Positions 26,901-35,481 of a DNA stretch of 64,000 nt are shown here, in pieces. The DNA comes from Chloroflexota bacterium (GTDB lineage: Bacteria; Chloroflexota; Anaerolineae; Anaerolineales; Villigracilaceae). The position numbers were made by a program, and so were the translations under genes. The notes under the pieces were generated by a model that made no database searches, was not told the origin of the DNA, and worked only from the letters and a program-made list of their open reading frames with translations. The stretch's first letter is position 1. Every line of letters starts with the position of its first letter. The DNA lies in assembly GCA_016219545.1 (NCBI GenBank), contig JACRMH010000022.1:101108-165107 (forward strand), given 5' to 3'.

Positions 26901-27813
26901 TCGGAATGGGGGCGTGTTTAAAGACCTCGGAGAATTTTGCTTCGCTCTCGTGCAGGGCTTCTTGCAGAAGACTGTGCTCGGTCACATCGCGGATGATTGC
27001 GGCATACAACTTGCGACCTATAATCTCAAGACGTGAAATTGAAATTTCGGCAGGGAATGCATCGCCGTTTGCCCGTAAACAGGTTAACGTCAAAGGCGGT
27101 GATTTCATCGAACGCTTTGTGACTCCCGACTCGCCAAAAGCGCGTACAAGTTCCCTATGCTTCGCTCGGGCATCTGGAGGCATGAAACGATCCAGGGTTT
27201 GCCCGATGACTTCGCCGGTTGAAATTCTAAACACCAGTTCTGCGGCGGGGTTGAAAATGACAATTTGCTGATTCTCGTCGATGACAATGATCGCATCCAT
27301 GGTTGAGTTGAAAATACTTTCCAACAGGCGCTGGTGAACCTGAAGCGGATGTTCATCCACTACGGCGAGGTTCGCAGTAGCTGTTTTTTTCTTGCGTGTG
27401 ATCTTTTTCATTTTATTTCCTGAAGTCTGTTCTTCACTGCGGTTTCTAAAAAGGGATTCAAGAATCGGCATCAACTCTTTGTGCATCTGAGATTTGTTGA
27501 TAAACGCGTGCGCGCCAGCCTGCAATGCGGCGGCGCGATACGATTCCGACTCCATGATGGTGAGCACGATAATCTTTGCATTGGGCAAGTGCTCATTGAA
27601 AAGTGGAATCAGGTCCAGCCCCGACCGTTCGCCGAGGTTGATATCCAGCAGGATCACCTGCGGATTCAACGCGACAGACTTTGCCAGGGCATCTTCTGCG
27701 TGGATTGCGAAGCCAACTACTTCGATGGAGTCTTGAATTTGTAAATAGTCCTGCGCCGCTTCCAGAAAATACGGGCTGTCGTCCACGAGCAGGGTGCGGA
27801 TGGGGTTAAACAT
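23995..27813 (-). CDS. response regulator with six PAS domains, GAF and HD-GYP output
   Basis: A 1272-residue cytoplasmic signalling protein. Order: REC domain (1-125; phospho-acceptor D57 in ILLDINL, T85, K107), six PAS domains (starting near residues 165, 290, 415, 540, 660 and 790), a GAF domain (about 930-1080) and a C-terminal HD-GYP domain with LLHDIGKLGIP and [16 protein letters not shown] domains hydrolyse cyclic-di-GMP. PAS 1 and PAS 5 are near copies (MDAII-IDE-Q-IVIFNPAAE), evidence of internal duplication. A GAGG site precedes the ATG. No transmembrane segment is visible, so input comes by phosphorelay and small ligands. Confidence 0.9.
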   Translation of the reverse strand: MFNPIRTLLVDDSPYFLEAAQDYLQIQDSIEVVGFAIHAEDALAKSVALNPQVILLDINLGERSGLDLIPLFNEHLPNAKIIVLTIMESESYRAAALQAGAHAFINKSQMHKELMPILESLFRNRSEEQTSGNKMKKITRKKKTATANLAVVDEHPLQVHQRLLESIFNSTMDAIIVIDENQQIVIFNPAAELVFRISTGEVIGQTLDRFMPPDARAKHRELVRAFGESGVTKRSMKSPPLTLTCLRANGDAFPAEISISRLEIIGRKLYAAIIRDVTEHSLLQEALHESEAKFSEVFKHAPIPMGLSAIEDGRLIDVNNRYIANIGLTRDQIIGKTALELGIISPEDHARFAQRMRDQGRFENIEVVVHLKDNRERTSLFSGEVIMINGSPCMLTSAIDITESKRAEAELSYHARLLSNVNDAIVASDSNFRITAWNAAAESMYGWKAEEAIGRNGLEIVQTQWPEADAEKMRSEIAALGRWSGEATQARKDGIRINVEVSSIVLHDDRGQITGYVSVNRDITERKQAEEKFQESEDRYRDLVENSQDLICTHDLEGKLLSANEAAILLTGYSRVELLQMNLADLLTPQTRRFFSAYLKKMQTAGHARGLMQIQTATGETRIWEYNNTLRAEGRTVPIVRGMARDITERKIAEDSLRGSQMQLEGIFNTTMDAIITIDEDQKIVIFNPAAEKMFRCTASEAIGGSLDRFIADYYRDRHKASVRSFGESNLTRRSMNNPALTFISLRADGEEFPSEVSISKLELGGRNLYTAIVRDITERKQAEDEIRRLKDFDENLINNMAEGIVVQNNEGNFSYINPAVTAITGYLPEEFLGLHWTKFIPADQHEIINESDSRRATGQASQYEIDFLHKSGKRVNMLVSGSPLFENGRFNGTMAVFTDITARKQAEEKIHRQINYLTALQDIDRTIASDFDMQPSLNALIAKAVSLLAVDAAAVLLINFNTNALEFAAGDGFQTDAVKTAHVKLGESYAGRAAIEKRIVKFPNPKDESGDLFLTSFLKDEKFVSYFGIPLIIKGEVIGVLEVYQRSIVKRDQEWLDFLNALAGQAAVAISNARLFDNLQNSNKELLQAYDATIEGWSRAMDLRDHETEGHTLRVTEMALRLANLIGISETEQVHVHRGALLHDIGKLGIPDSILLKPGKLTDEEWIIMRQHPVHAYNMLSSIEYLKSALDIPYCHHEKWDGTGYPRGLKGVQIPLVARIFAVVDVWDALLSNRSYRPGWPKEKVFQHIRAESGKHFDPEVVKAFLILTGK

Positions 27814-27937
27814 AAGTGCCTCTGGTGTCGTAAAAGTTATTCATTCACTTCTACGATACCAGAGGCGCTGTCAAGAGGCTATTCGAGTGTGTACGGTAAT
27901 TGAAGGGACTTTGCCCCGTATTGTTTCACCCATTGAA

Positions 27938-27970
27938 AAACCCTAAAGGTTTTGAAAACCTTTAGGGTTT
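27938..27970 (-). terminator. terminator of the kinase-regulator operon
   Basis: A perfect 15-bp stem AAACCCTAAAGGTTT with a 3-nt loop, followed on the minus strand by a T-run. It lies just after the stop of the NarL-type regulator. Confidence 0.88.
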
Positions 27971-27977
27971 GCCTTTT

Positions 27978-28622
27978 TCATTCCACCATGCCCTTTTTCA
28001 CGGCATACTTCACTAGCTCGGTCTGCGATTTTAAACCGAGTTTTTTCATCAAATTTCCGCGGTGCATTTCGACGGTGCGCGCACTGAGCGAGAGCCGCTC
28101 GGCGATGTGCGGGTTGCTCAAGCCTTCAGCGGCGAGTTGAAAGATTTCGCGTTCGCGCTGGGTGAGCGTATCGTAGGGGTCTTCGGCGCGTGAATCCTGG
28201 GCGCGCTGGATGTAGGCTTGAAGGGCGCGTTCGTTGAGCGACGGGCTGAGATATAAATTCCCAGCCAGCGCTTCGCGGATGGCGTGGATCAAATCACTGG
28301 AGGAACTCTTCTTGAGCACGTACCCCGCCACACCTGCCGCCAACGCCTCGACCACATAGGACTCGGCGTCGTGCATCGAGAGCACGATCACTCTCGTAGC
28401 TGGGGAAATGCCCTTCGCGCGCCGCGCAACTTCCAGCCCCGAAAGACCCGGCATCATCATATCCACGATCAACATATCAGGCTTGTGCTTTTCAAGCAAT
28501 TGAAGCGCATCCAAGCCATCGCTTGTTTCAGCGATCACGTGGAAATCGGGTTGTGTTTCGAGCAGAAGGTGCAGGGCTTCGCGCACGATTTGATGGTCAT
28601 CGGCAAGGAGGATTGTGGTCAT
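27978..28622 (-). CDS. NarL/FixJ-type response regulator
   Basis: A 214-residue two-component regulator. The receiver has D8/D9 in LLADDH, the phospho-acceptor D54 in LIVDMMMPG, and the conserved switch and lysine (YVLKK). The C-terminal LuxR-type HTH is TLTQREREIFQLAAEGLSN followed by IAERLSLSARTVEMHRGNLM. It overlaps the histidine kinase gene by four bases, so the two are translationally coupled and form a cognate pair. Its DNA targets are unknown. Confidence 0.94.
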   Translation of the reverse strand: MTTILLADDHQIVREALHLLLETQPDFHVIAETSDGLDALQLLEKHKPDMLIVDMMMPGLSGLEVARRAKGISPATRVIVLSMHDAESYVVEALAAGVAGYVLKKSSSSDLIHAIREALAGNLYLSPSLNERALQAYIQRAQDSRAEDPYDTLTQREREIFQLAAEGLSNPHIAERLSLSARTVEMHRGNLMKKLGLKSQTELVKYAVKKGMVE

Positions 28623-31600
28623 AAAATTTCCTTTGGAAGGGGTATTTGGATGATTTTTTTTGTCCCCTTACCGGGTTGTGACTCAATTTGGAATGTTCCA
28701 TCTACAAGGCTCGCGCGCTCACGAATTCCTCTCAGGCCGCTGGAGCGATGCTTTGCCATCTCAACCTGCGGATCAAAGCCTTTTCCGTTATCTTCGATCT
28801 GGACGTTCAACATGCCGTTCGCTGCGCGGACCTCAAGCTCGGTGCGTGTTGCTTCGGCATGACGCGCCACGTTGGTGAGCGCTTCCTGCACAGCGCGGTA
28901 GGCAGTAGTTTCGATCTCGCTGGAAAAACGAACTCCTTCCACGCCGCTGTGTTTGAAATCCACTTCGATGCCCGTTTGTCCCTGAAAACGGTTGACGTGC
29001 CAGGTGAGCGCAGGAATCAATCCAAGATCATCGAGCATCGGCGGGCGCAGTTCGAGCGAGAGGGCGCTGACACGGCTGAGCAGATCGTTCACCAATTCGC
29101 CTGACTGCGCCATTTTTTTAGCCGCCAGTTCAGGCGGAAGCTGCGGCATGATCTCCATTGTCAATTTCAAAGCGGTCAGCATCTGTCCGATCTGGTCGTG
29201 CAGTTCGCGCCCGATGGCGCGCTGTACCGTCTCGTGGGTTTCAAGGAGTCGGCGCGAGAGTTCCCCCAATCGGTCACGGCTGAGACGGAGTTCCTCTTCT
29301 GCGCGTTTGCGCTCGGTGATGTCCTGCATAGTGTTGAGGATGAATTTCTGATCGCCGACATCCACCAAATCAATGTTCACAGAGAAGTTGCGCTTCTCGC
29401 CGGACTTGGTGTGCAAGGGCAGTTCCGCATTGCGTACGGAACCGTTTGCGTTCAGAAGGGCAAGGATGCGGGCGCGGCCCTCGGCATCGGGGTTGAATCC
29501 CAGTTCCTGCGAGGTCTTGCCGATCGCTTCCTCCCTTGTAAACCCGATGGTTTTTTCGAAGGCTTCATTGACATTGACCAGAACGCCCTCGGGCAGTTTC
29601 GACAGCGCGGCGACAAAAGCGGATTTCTCGAACAGGACGGAAAACTTTTGCTCGCTTTCGCGCAGCCGCGTGTGAATCCGGGCGCGCCCGATCGCGGGGC
29701 TGATGTCTTGAATCAAGACCATTATCAGTTTCAAGTCCGACTCTGTCAGCCTCGTCTCTTGCGCGTTTTCCACGCTGAAAATTCCGATGACCTTGCCCTC
29801 ATCGAAGATAGGCACGCAGATCTCAGAGACGATGCCCTCGATGGCTGTAAAATACGCCGGGTCACTGCGGGTATCCTTGAGGAAAACAGGCTCGCCCGTC
29901 CGCGCCACGCGGCCCGCAATACCTTGGGTGAGCGGAATCTCCTCGAGGACCTGTGCATAACCGACCTGATGCTGCAGAACCAGCGCTTCGCCCGACAGCA
30001 AATACAGGCTGACATGGCTGTAGCTAAAGGTTTCCTTTGTGCTTTCCACGACGCGCCTCAGAATCGTCCCCAAGTCCAGTTCATTTTCGACAATGCCGCG
30101 CACGCGATCCAGCAAGTCGCGTTCCCGCTCGGCGCGCTTGCTCTCGGTGATGTCTGTGCTCATCGCAAGGATAAACTGCGATTCGCCAATCGTAATGATC
30201 TGGGCATTGACCAGGAAATCCCTGATCTCGCCATCCTTGCGGCGCAAGCGGTATTCACGATCCCGAACATTGCCCTGTTCCGTGAGTTCCTTTGCCAACA
30301 GTTCTCGAACCGGCGAGGCTGGCCTCATTCCCAACTCTACCGCGTCATGCCCGATCATTTCTTCGCGGGTAAACCCCAAATTCTTCGCATGAGTCTGGTT
30401 GACTTCTGTGAACACGCCTTGCGCCAAGTCCGAGATGGACATTCCAATGGGCGCTTCATGGAATGCCTTGAAGAATCGTTCTTCACTCTCGCGCAGTTCT
30501 TTCTCCGCGCGCCTGCGCTCGGTGATGTCCAATATTGCGCCATAAACCGTCTTTGTTTTTCCATCTATTATCTCCGCGTTTGCTATCGCGCGCACATTTT
30601 TATGATTGCCTTTTCCTGTTACCATTTCCAAATCTAAATCATACGGCTTGCCAAACTTGACGGCGTCTTCAACCGCTTTCCTAAGGATGGGTTCATCCTT
30701 TGGAATGAAACGACTGATTTCCTTCTCTACGTTGGGATCATAGGTGTTTTTATCAACTTCATGAATGCTATACGTTTCGTCGCTCCACTTTTGTTTCATC
30801 GTCAGAACGTCGAGTTTCCACGCGCCAACCCTGGCAAGATATCCCATCTGATTGAGCAATTTATTCTGAAGCGCCATTTCCTCCTCCGCCTGTTTGCGCT
30901 CGGTGATGACCTCCGAAAAAAGGATGACTCCGCCAATTTCACCGTTTGCTTCGGACCACGGACGAATTTCCCAGCGGATCCAATCCATCTTTCCGCTGAG
31001 GCGCGGGAAGGGGTCTTCATCTGCTTTTTCGATCGCACCCGCCAGACAGCGGCGGTGGATTTCCTTCCAGTGTTCGGGGATTTCGGGGAAGATTTCGTAA
31101 TGCGAACGCCCGATCACATTCTGATTTCCCAGATCATAATCAACCAGATAACGCCGGCTGGCGACAATGTAATTCATATCACGGTCGAACATGGCGATGG
31201 CGGCGGGCGAGTGTTCGACGAACAGGCGCAGGACTTGTTCATTCCTTTGCAATGCCTCCTCCGCCCGCTTGCGGTCAGTGATGTCGTGAAAGAAGATCGA
31301 AAGCCCATCTTTGGATGGATAGATGCGGTTCTCGAACCAGCGGTCAAACGGTTCGTAATAATCTTCGATTTCAAGCGGGGCCTGCTCTTTGAGCGCGCGA
31401 AGGTACGCATTGGCGAAGGTTGAGCCTTTCGCTTCGGGATATTCAGTCCAATAGTTTTTGCCGATCAGGTCCGCCGGTTTGCGTCCGAGCATTTCCCCGC
31501 CGCGCGTGTTGACATACGTGTAGTTCATATCCGCGTCGAAAGCCACGAAGCCGTCGCTTACGCGCTCGAGGATATTTTCGATTTGCGGGCTGGCAGTCCG

Positions 31601-31717
31601 CTTATGATTGCGAACGATCTTTTTTAATATGGGTTTTGACGCAGAGGGCTTGCGCGTCCCCTGTGTTTTTGATTTCGCCCCGTTATTTTGTTTTGTTACC
31701 CTGCGGTTTGCTTCCAT
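28619..31717 (-). CDS. multi-PAS/GAF sensor histidine kinase (NarX-type HisKA_3)
   Basis: A 1032-residue soluble histidine kinase. After a basic N-terminus come about four PAS domains (starting near residues 45, 160, 290 and 415), a GAF domain (about 545-700) and a fifth PAS (about 705-825). The HisKA_3 dimerisation domain holds the phospho-histidine H840 in GRELHDQIGQ, followed by an HATPase with QEALTNVARHA, EDNGKGFD and SSGLRGIRERA. No transmembrane helix is seen, so it senses internal signals. GAGGAG precedes the ATG. It phosphorylates the NarL-type regulator encoded by the overlapping next gene. Confidence 0.92.
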   Translation of the reverse strand: MEANRRVTKQNNGAKSKTQGTRKPSASKPILKKIVRNHKRTASPQIENILERVSDGFVAFDADMNYTYVNTRGGEMLGRKPADLIGKNYWTEYPEAKGSTFANAYLRALKEQAPLEIEDYYEPFDRWFENRIYPSKDGLSIFFHDITDRKRAEEALQRNEQVLRLFVEHSPAAIAMFDRDMNYIVASRRYLVDYDLGNQNVIGRSHYEIFPEIPEHWKEIHRRCLAGAIEKADEDPFPRLSGKMDWIRWEIRPWSEANGEIGGVILFSEVITERKQAEEEMALQNKLLNQMGYLARVGAWKLDVLTMKQKWSDETYSIHEVDKNTYDPNVEKEISRFIPKDEPILRKAVEDAVKFGKPYDLDLEMVTGKGNHKNVRAIANAEIIDGKTKTVYGAILDITERRRAEKELRESEERFFKAFHEAPIGMSISDLAQGVFTEVNQTHAKNLGFTREEMIGHDAVELGMRPASPVRELLAKELTEQGNVRDREYRLRRKDGEIRDFLVNAQIITIGESQFILAMSTDITESKRAERERDLLDRVRGIVENELDLGTILRRVVESTKETFSYSHVSLYLLSGEALVLQHQVGYAQVLEEIPLTQGIAGRVARTGEPVFLKDTRSDPAYFTAIEGIVSEICVPIFDEGKVIGIFSVENAQETRLTESDLKLIMVLIQDISPAIGRARIHTRLRESEQKFSVLFEKSAFVAALSKLPEGVLVNVNEAFEKTIGFTREEAIGKTSQELGFNPDAEGRARILALLNANGSVRNAELPLHTKSGEKRNFSVNIDLVDVGDQKFILNTMQDITERKRAEEELRLSRDRLGELSRRLLETHETVQRAIGRELHDQIGQMLTALKLTMEIMPQLPPELAAKKMAQSGELVNDLLSRVSALSLELRPPMLDDLGLIPALTWHVNRFQGQTGIEVDFKHSGVEGVRFSSEIETTAYRAVQEALTNVARHAEATRTELEVRAANGMLNVQIEDNGKGFDPQVEMAKHRSSGLRGIRERASLVDGTFQIESQPGKGTKKIIQIPLPKEIL

Positions 31718-31870
31718 GTCTGCTCCTCAAAATAATAAAAATGAGAGCGCGTTATAAGATGTAAGAGCCAGTATAGCACCAATCATGTTTCCAGCTAACC
31801 CGCATATCGGGAAAATTCTCAAAGAGCCTATTTGTTGTTTAGTTACCGTTCATTTAGGAGGTAATAGACG

Positions 31871-31876
31871 TATAAT
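31871..31876 (+). promoter_or_regulatory. -10 box upstream of nnr
   Basis: A perfect TATAAT 62 bases before the nnr ATG; the -35 region is weak. The resulting leader of about 55 bases contains the ribosome-binding site TTGGAG. The 220-bp region also has to hold the promoter of the divergent histidine kinase gene. Confidence 0.55.
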
Positions 31877-31938
31877 TTCTGTAAGGTTTTTGCGCGAACT
31901 AAAACGCTGAATTTCCACACCTTAAACTTGGAGAAAAA

Positions 31939-33555
31939 ATGAAACTCGTAACTGTCGCGCAGATGCGCGAGATTGAAAAAGAAGCAGACGCAAACGGACT
32001 CGCCTATGCCGAGATGATGGAAAACGCAGGGCACGGGCTTGCGGAAATCATCAATGAAATTACATTTGACGATGAAGGCGGAGACGCACTTGGGTTGGTC
32101 GGTCCCGGCAACAATGGCGGTGATACTCTTGTTGCATTGACTCATCTTGCCGAAGACGGCTGGCATGTCCGCGCTTATGTGGTTAAACGCAAGCAGGATG
32201 ATTTTATTGCGCGTCTTATCGCAGCCGGTGGGGAAGTGTCCTTTGCGGAAAGCGATAATGATTTTTCTGCGTTGGGCATGTGTTTTGAATCCGCGGATAT
32301 TTTATTGGATGGTCTGCTTGGCACAGGTATCAAACTTCCGCTCAAAGATGAAATTTCCGCTGTGTTGGAGCAATCCCTTTTCATTATGGACGAGCTGGAT
32401 GAGCCGCCATTTATCATTGCGGTGGATTGTCCCTCTGGTATTGATTGCGATACAGGCGAGGCGGCGCTCGAGTGTTTGCCCGCAGATCTCACCGTCACCA
32501 TGGCGGCGGTCAAACGCGGAATGTTGAAACTGCCTGCCTTTGAATTTGTCGGTGACATCGCGCTTGTAGACATTGGCTTGCCGGATGATCTCGCATCGTT
32601 TCATGATTTGAAGACCGAAGTGGCGGATCATGAACTGGTGGCGGGTCTCCTGCCCGAACGCGCTCTCGATTCTCACAAAGGGACATTTGGTACTGCACTG
32701 ATAGTTGCGGGGTCCATCAATTACACTGGCGCGGCCTTCCTCGCTGGCATGGCGGCCTATCGTTCAGGCGCGGGATTCGTAACGATGGCTGTGCCGGGTC
32801 CATTACATGCTGTGCTGGCAGGCCAACTCCCCGAAGCCACGTGGATTTTGCTCCCAAATGACATGGGCAGCATCGCCGGCACTGCCTCAGCATTGACCAA
32901 ATCCCTTGAAAGCGCATCAGCTTTATTGGTCGGGCCGGGATTCGGACTCGAAGCCAAGACAAAAGAATTTTTGGAAGGATTGCTCGCAGGTAAGTCCAAT
33001 GCCAAAAAGCAGACATCCCAAATAGGTTTTGTTCATAAAGATGCAGAGAATCAAGATGCATCTGTGACTTTGCCTCCCATGGTTGTGGATGCGGACGGTT
33101 TGAAACTGCTTGCGCAAATCCCCGACTGGCACAAAAAACTTCCGCCTTTGAGCGTGCTTACTCCGCACCCGGGCGAGATGTCTGTATTGACGAATTTAGC
33201 GAAGGATGAAATTCAAAGTGACCGCGAAGCCATTGCAAGCAAATACGCGAAGGAGTGGGGACATGTCGTTGTGTTGAAAGGCGCATTCACCGTGATCGCC
33301 GCACCCAACGGCCAGTTGACCGTGATCCCCGTTGCATCGCCTGCATTGGCGCGCGCCGGTACTGGCGATGTGTTGGCAGGCTTGATCGTTGGCTTGCGCG
33401 CACAGGGACTGGATGCTTACGATGCCGCAGTCGCTGGCGCATACATTCATGCGGAAGCAGGTCTGCTCGCCGCTGAAGACCTTGGCACGACTGCATCCGT
33501 TTTAGCGAGTGATATTTTGAATAGCATTGTGGATGTGATCAGCGAATTGGAATAA
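31939..33555 (+). CDS. nnr: bifunctional NAD(P)HX epimerase / ADP-dependent dehydratase
   Basis: A 538-residue repair enzyme for hydrated NADH and NADPH. The N-terminal domain (1-215) is the YjeF/NnrE epimerase, with GPGNNGGDTLV and VDCPSGIDCDTGE. The C-terminal domain (about 230-535) is the NnrD dehydratase, with HKGTFGTALIVAGS, LTPHPGEMS, VVLKGAFTVI and the phosphate-binding AGTGDVLAGLIVGL. A segment around residues 350-380 (LAGKSNAKKQTSQ...) is longer than usual for NnrD. A GGAG site precedes the ATG. The gene appears monocistronic. Confidence 0.93.
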   Translation: MKLVTVAQMREIEKEADANGLAYAEMMENAGHGLAEIINEITFDDEGGDALGLVGPGNNGGDTLVALTHLAEDGWHVRAYVVKRKQDDFIARLIAAGGEVSFAESDNDFSALGMCFESADILLDGLLGTGIKLPLKDEISAVLEQSLFIMDELDEPPFIIAVDCPSGIDCDTGEAALECLPADLTVTMAAVKRGMLKLPAFEFVGDIALVDIGLPDDLASFHDLKTEVADHELVAGLLPERALDSHKGTFGTALIVAGSINYTGAAFLAGMAAYRSGAGFVTMAVPGPLHAVLAGQLPEATWILLPNDMGSIAGTASALTKSLESASALLVGPGFGLEAKTKEFLEGLLAGKSNAKKQTSQIGFVHKDAENQDASVTLPPMVVDADGLKLLAQIPDWHKKLPPLSVLTPHPGEMSVLTNLAKDEIQSDREAIASKYAKEWGHVVVLKGAFTVIAAPNGQLTVIPVASPALARAGTGDVLAGLIVGLRAQGLDAYDAAVAGAYIHAEAGLLAAEDLGTTASVLASDILNSIVDVISELE

Positions 33556-33560
33556 GAATC

Positions 33561-33625
33561 GTTACAGGTTTGTAGGTTCACAAGTTTGAAGGTTCAACCT
33601 GCCAACTTTCAAACCTTCAAACTTG
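33561..33625. repeat. CAAGTTTGAAGGTT palindromic repeat
   Basis: CAAGTTTGAAGGTT (33581-33594) and its perfect reverse complement (33612-33625), with GTTACAGGTTTGTAGGTT before them. The same core sequence occurs in front of aor (22073-22130), so this is a second dispersed palindrome family. Confidence 0.8.
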
Positions 33626-33643
33626 AAAACACAAAACAAACAA

Positions 33644-33675
33644 AAAGAGGATGCCCATAAACGAGCATCCTCTTT
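33644..33675. terminator. bidirectional terminator between nnr and the SPFH gene
   Basis: Arms AAAGAGGATGC and GCATCCTCTTT around a 10-nt loop, with flanking A and T runs on both sides. It separates convergent genes. Confidence 0.85.
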
Positions 33676-33694
33676 CTTCTTTTATCTTTCCTGC

Positions 33695-34738
33695 CTAACT
33701 ATTCATGAACGTTTCAAGGTTATCCTTGCTGATGCGGAACGCCTTGCCGACTTTCTTTGCTTTCAAAGTTCCGTCCGTGATGGCCGCCATGATGTCATCT
33801 TCGGCAACTTTCATGAACTTGGCCGCTTCAGCAGGGGTCATGATGTCTGGCATCGCGCCGCCAGCTGCGGGAGCCCCGCCCTGTGAACTATTCTGCATTC
33901 CACCTTGCAAGGCCTGTCCCATCAAATTGCCGATGCCCATGCCTGCGCCAATGCCAGCGGTGAGACCAGCGCCGCCGCTTTGGTTCTGAGCCGCATCGCG
34001 CATGGCATCCGCGGCTTGCAGTTGGGTGTAGGTTCCCATGTCAAGCATGCCCATGTCACGAAGTTCCTGAGCCGATTTTTCAGAAGGCTTCAGGTTGCCA
34101 ACGTAGAAGGTCTTCAACATTAAACCAATGGCTTCAAATTCTTCCTTGGCCTTCGCGCGGACCGCTGCGCCGATCTCCTCGGTGAGTCCGATCATTTCAG
34201 GCACGGAATTCTTCGCGGCGGTTTCGCCGAGTACATCCTGTAATTTTGAGAGCAGCATGGTGCGCAGGCGTTCTTCAATTTCAGAACTGCGGTAGGTGCC
34301 TGTCGTGCCGACGATCTGGGTCACGAATTGCTGCGGGTCTTTAACCTGGAAGGAGTAAGTACCAAAGCCTTGCAGCAAGGCCACGCCCAAGCCCATGTTC
34401 GGGTTGCGGACAATGATCGGCTGCGGCGTGCCCCACTTCTTGCTCGCAAATTCCTTCATCGAAACGAAATAAACTTCCGCAGGGAAGGGCGTGCGGTCAT
34501 TGAAGGCCTTGCCGATGAAATCGATCACCTTCGGAATGTTCGCTGTGGCAATGGTGTGGCGCCCCGCCTTGAAAACATCCAGCGCATTGCCGTCACGGAA
34601 GAACACTGCCGCCTGGCTCTCGCGCACGATCACCTGTGAACCGATGCGATAGTCACCGATCCCAATCTCCGGGAAGCGATGCACGATCTCATCATTCATT
34701 TCATTTGCATATTCGATGACATCAAAAATTCTAGCCAT
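33695..34738 (-). CDS. SPFH-domain protein with C-terminal excisionase-type HTH
   Basis: A 347-residue protein. Residues 1-240 are an SPFH/band-7 domain of the YdjI-like type (VRESQAAVFFRDGNALDVFKAGRH, IGTTGTYRSSEIEERLR, FEAIGLMLKTFYVGNLKPS). A glycine/alanine/glutamine-rich linker (about 250-300) follows. The last 50 residues, MTPAEAAKFMKVAEDDIMAA with KVGKAFRISKDNLETFM, form a MerR/excisionase-like helix-turn-helix. Relatives often end in a zinc ribbon instead. TATAAT and an AAGGAG site precede the ATG, so it has its own promoter. The zinc-ribbon gene upstream on the same strand may supply the missing zinc domain. Confidence 0.83.
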   Translation of the reverse strand: MARIFDVIEYANEMNDEIVHRFPEIGIGDYRIGSQVIVRESQAAVFFRDGNALDVFKAGRHTIATANIPKVIDFIGKAFNDRTPFPAEVYFVSMKEFASKKWGTPQPIIVRNPNMGLGVALLQGFGTYSFQVKDPQQFVTQIVGTTGTYRSSEIEERLRTMLLSKLQDVLGETAAKNSVPEMIGLTEEIGAAVRAKAKEEFEAIGLMLKTFYVGNLKPSEKSAQELRDMGMLDMGTYTQLQAADAMRDAAQNQSGGAGLTAGIGAGMGIGNLMGQALQGGMQNSSQGGAPAAGGAMPDIMTPAEAAKFMKVAEDDIMAAITDGTLKAKKVGKAFRISKDNLETFMNS

Positions 34739-34849
34739 GTTTTCTCTCCTTTTGAAATTATCAATTTGATTATAGCCGAATGGACTTGCTGATACAAGAA
34801 CCGTTTGTCTTATTCCTCTACGGATTTTTACTCAAATCGTTTCGCTCTT

Positions 34850-34882
34850 AGCTGATAACTGTTCACTGCTCACTGACAACTG
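34850..34882. repeat. CAGTGAGCAGTGAACAGTTATC-type repeat
   Basis: Reads TGATAACTGTTCACTGCTCACTGACAACTGAC on the plus strand, a run of degenerate 7-8-bp units (ACTG-CACTG). This type of short intergenic repeat is familiar from many environmental genomes. It sits between the zinc-ribbon gene and the SPFH gene. Confidence 0.65.
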
Positions 34883-34883
34883 A

Positions 34884-35480
34884 CTACCCCTCCACCAACC
34901 TCGTCCCGCACGCCTGACAGAACAACGCATCTGAGGTATGTCCGCGTTTGCATTTCGGACAAATGCGTGGCAGGTCTGTGGGCAGCGCGCCTCCGCAAGA
35001 ACTGCACAATTCAAGTTCAGGGTCATTGGCTGTGTTGCAATACGGACATACTTTCGGGTTACCCGGCGCATTCTTTTCCCCAGCCAACGAACGCGTCAGC
35101 GCGCAAAGATCATTGATGGCATTCCAAATTTGTGGAGCGATATTTTCCTGCTTCAATTCCCCGACAATATCCGGGATCATCGCCAGCAATGAAAGTGGAC
35201 TACTCGCAGCACGTTCCATCATTTCACTGGCGTCTGCAGTTCTATCCAGCCAGTCGCGGTCACGGCTCATGGTGACCAGTACGCCGCCCTCTGTATCTGC
35301 AATATGAGCGGTGATGGGCGTTCCGTGCTTCGATCCAATCTGCACCAGCGAGGTATCTCCATGAGATTCAACTTTTGTACGATGCTGACGGTCATTGAAT
35401 CTGGCGGCAAGTTGTTCCGCCAGGGCTACGGCGCGAATCCCGCCATGGAACATGCGTTGATTGGGCGGCAATGTGTTCAT
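34884..35480 (-). CDS. double zinc-ribbon protein
   Basis: A 198-residue protein with an uncharacterised N-terminal domain (about 1-140) and two zinc ribbons at the C-terminus: CPYCNTANDPELELCSSCGG and CPKCKRGHTSDALFCQACG. The N-terminal part contains HIADTEGGVLVTMSRDRDW and no catalytic motif I recognise. It starts one base after the XdhC stop codon, which provides the GAAGGA ribosome-binding site, so the two are co-translated. It precedes the SPFH gene; in other bacteria SPFH proteins of this kind work with zinc-ribbon partners, so a link is plausible. Confidence 0.8.
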   Translation of the reverse strand: MNTLPPNQRMFHGGIRAVALAEQLAARFNDRQHRTKVESHGDTSLVQIGSKHGTPITAHIADTEGGVLVTMSRDRDWLDRTADASEMMERAASSPLSLLAMIPDIVGELKQENIAPQIWNAINDLCALTRSLAGEKNAPGNPKVCPYCNTANDPELELCSSCGGALPTDLPRICPKCKRGHTSDALFCQACGTRLVEG

Positions 35481-35481
35481 G

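Noticed and set aside
29198-30637. 479-residue ORF on the plus strand
   Set aside because: It lies fully antisense to the histidine kinase gene, whose PAS, GAF and kinase motifs are unmistakable. Its length is due to biased codons, and its product has no recognisable domain.
34832-35071. 79-residue ORF ending in GSQLSVSSEQLSAKSETI
   Set aside because: The C-terminal part is the translation of the CAGTGAGCAGTGA repeat; the rest is a shadow of the zinc-ribbon gene.
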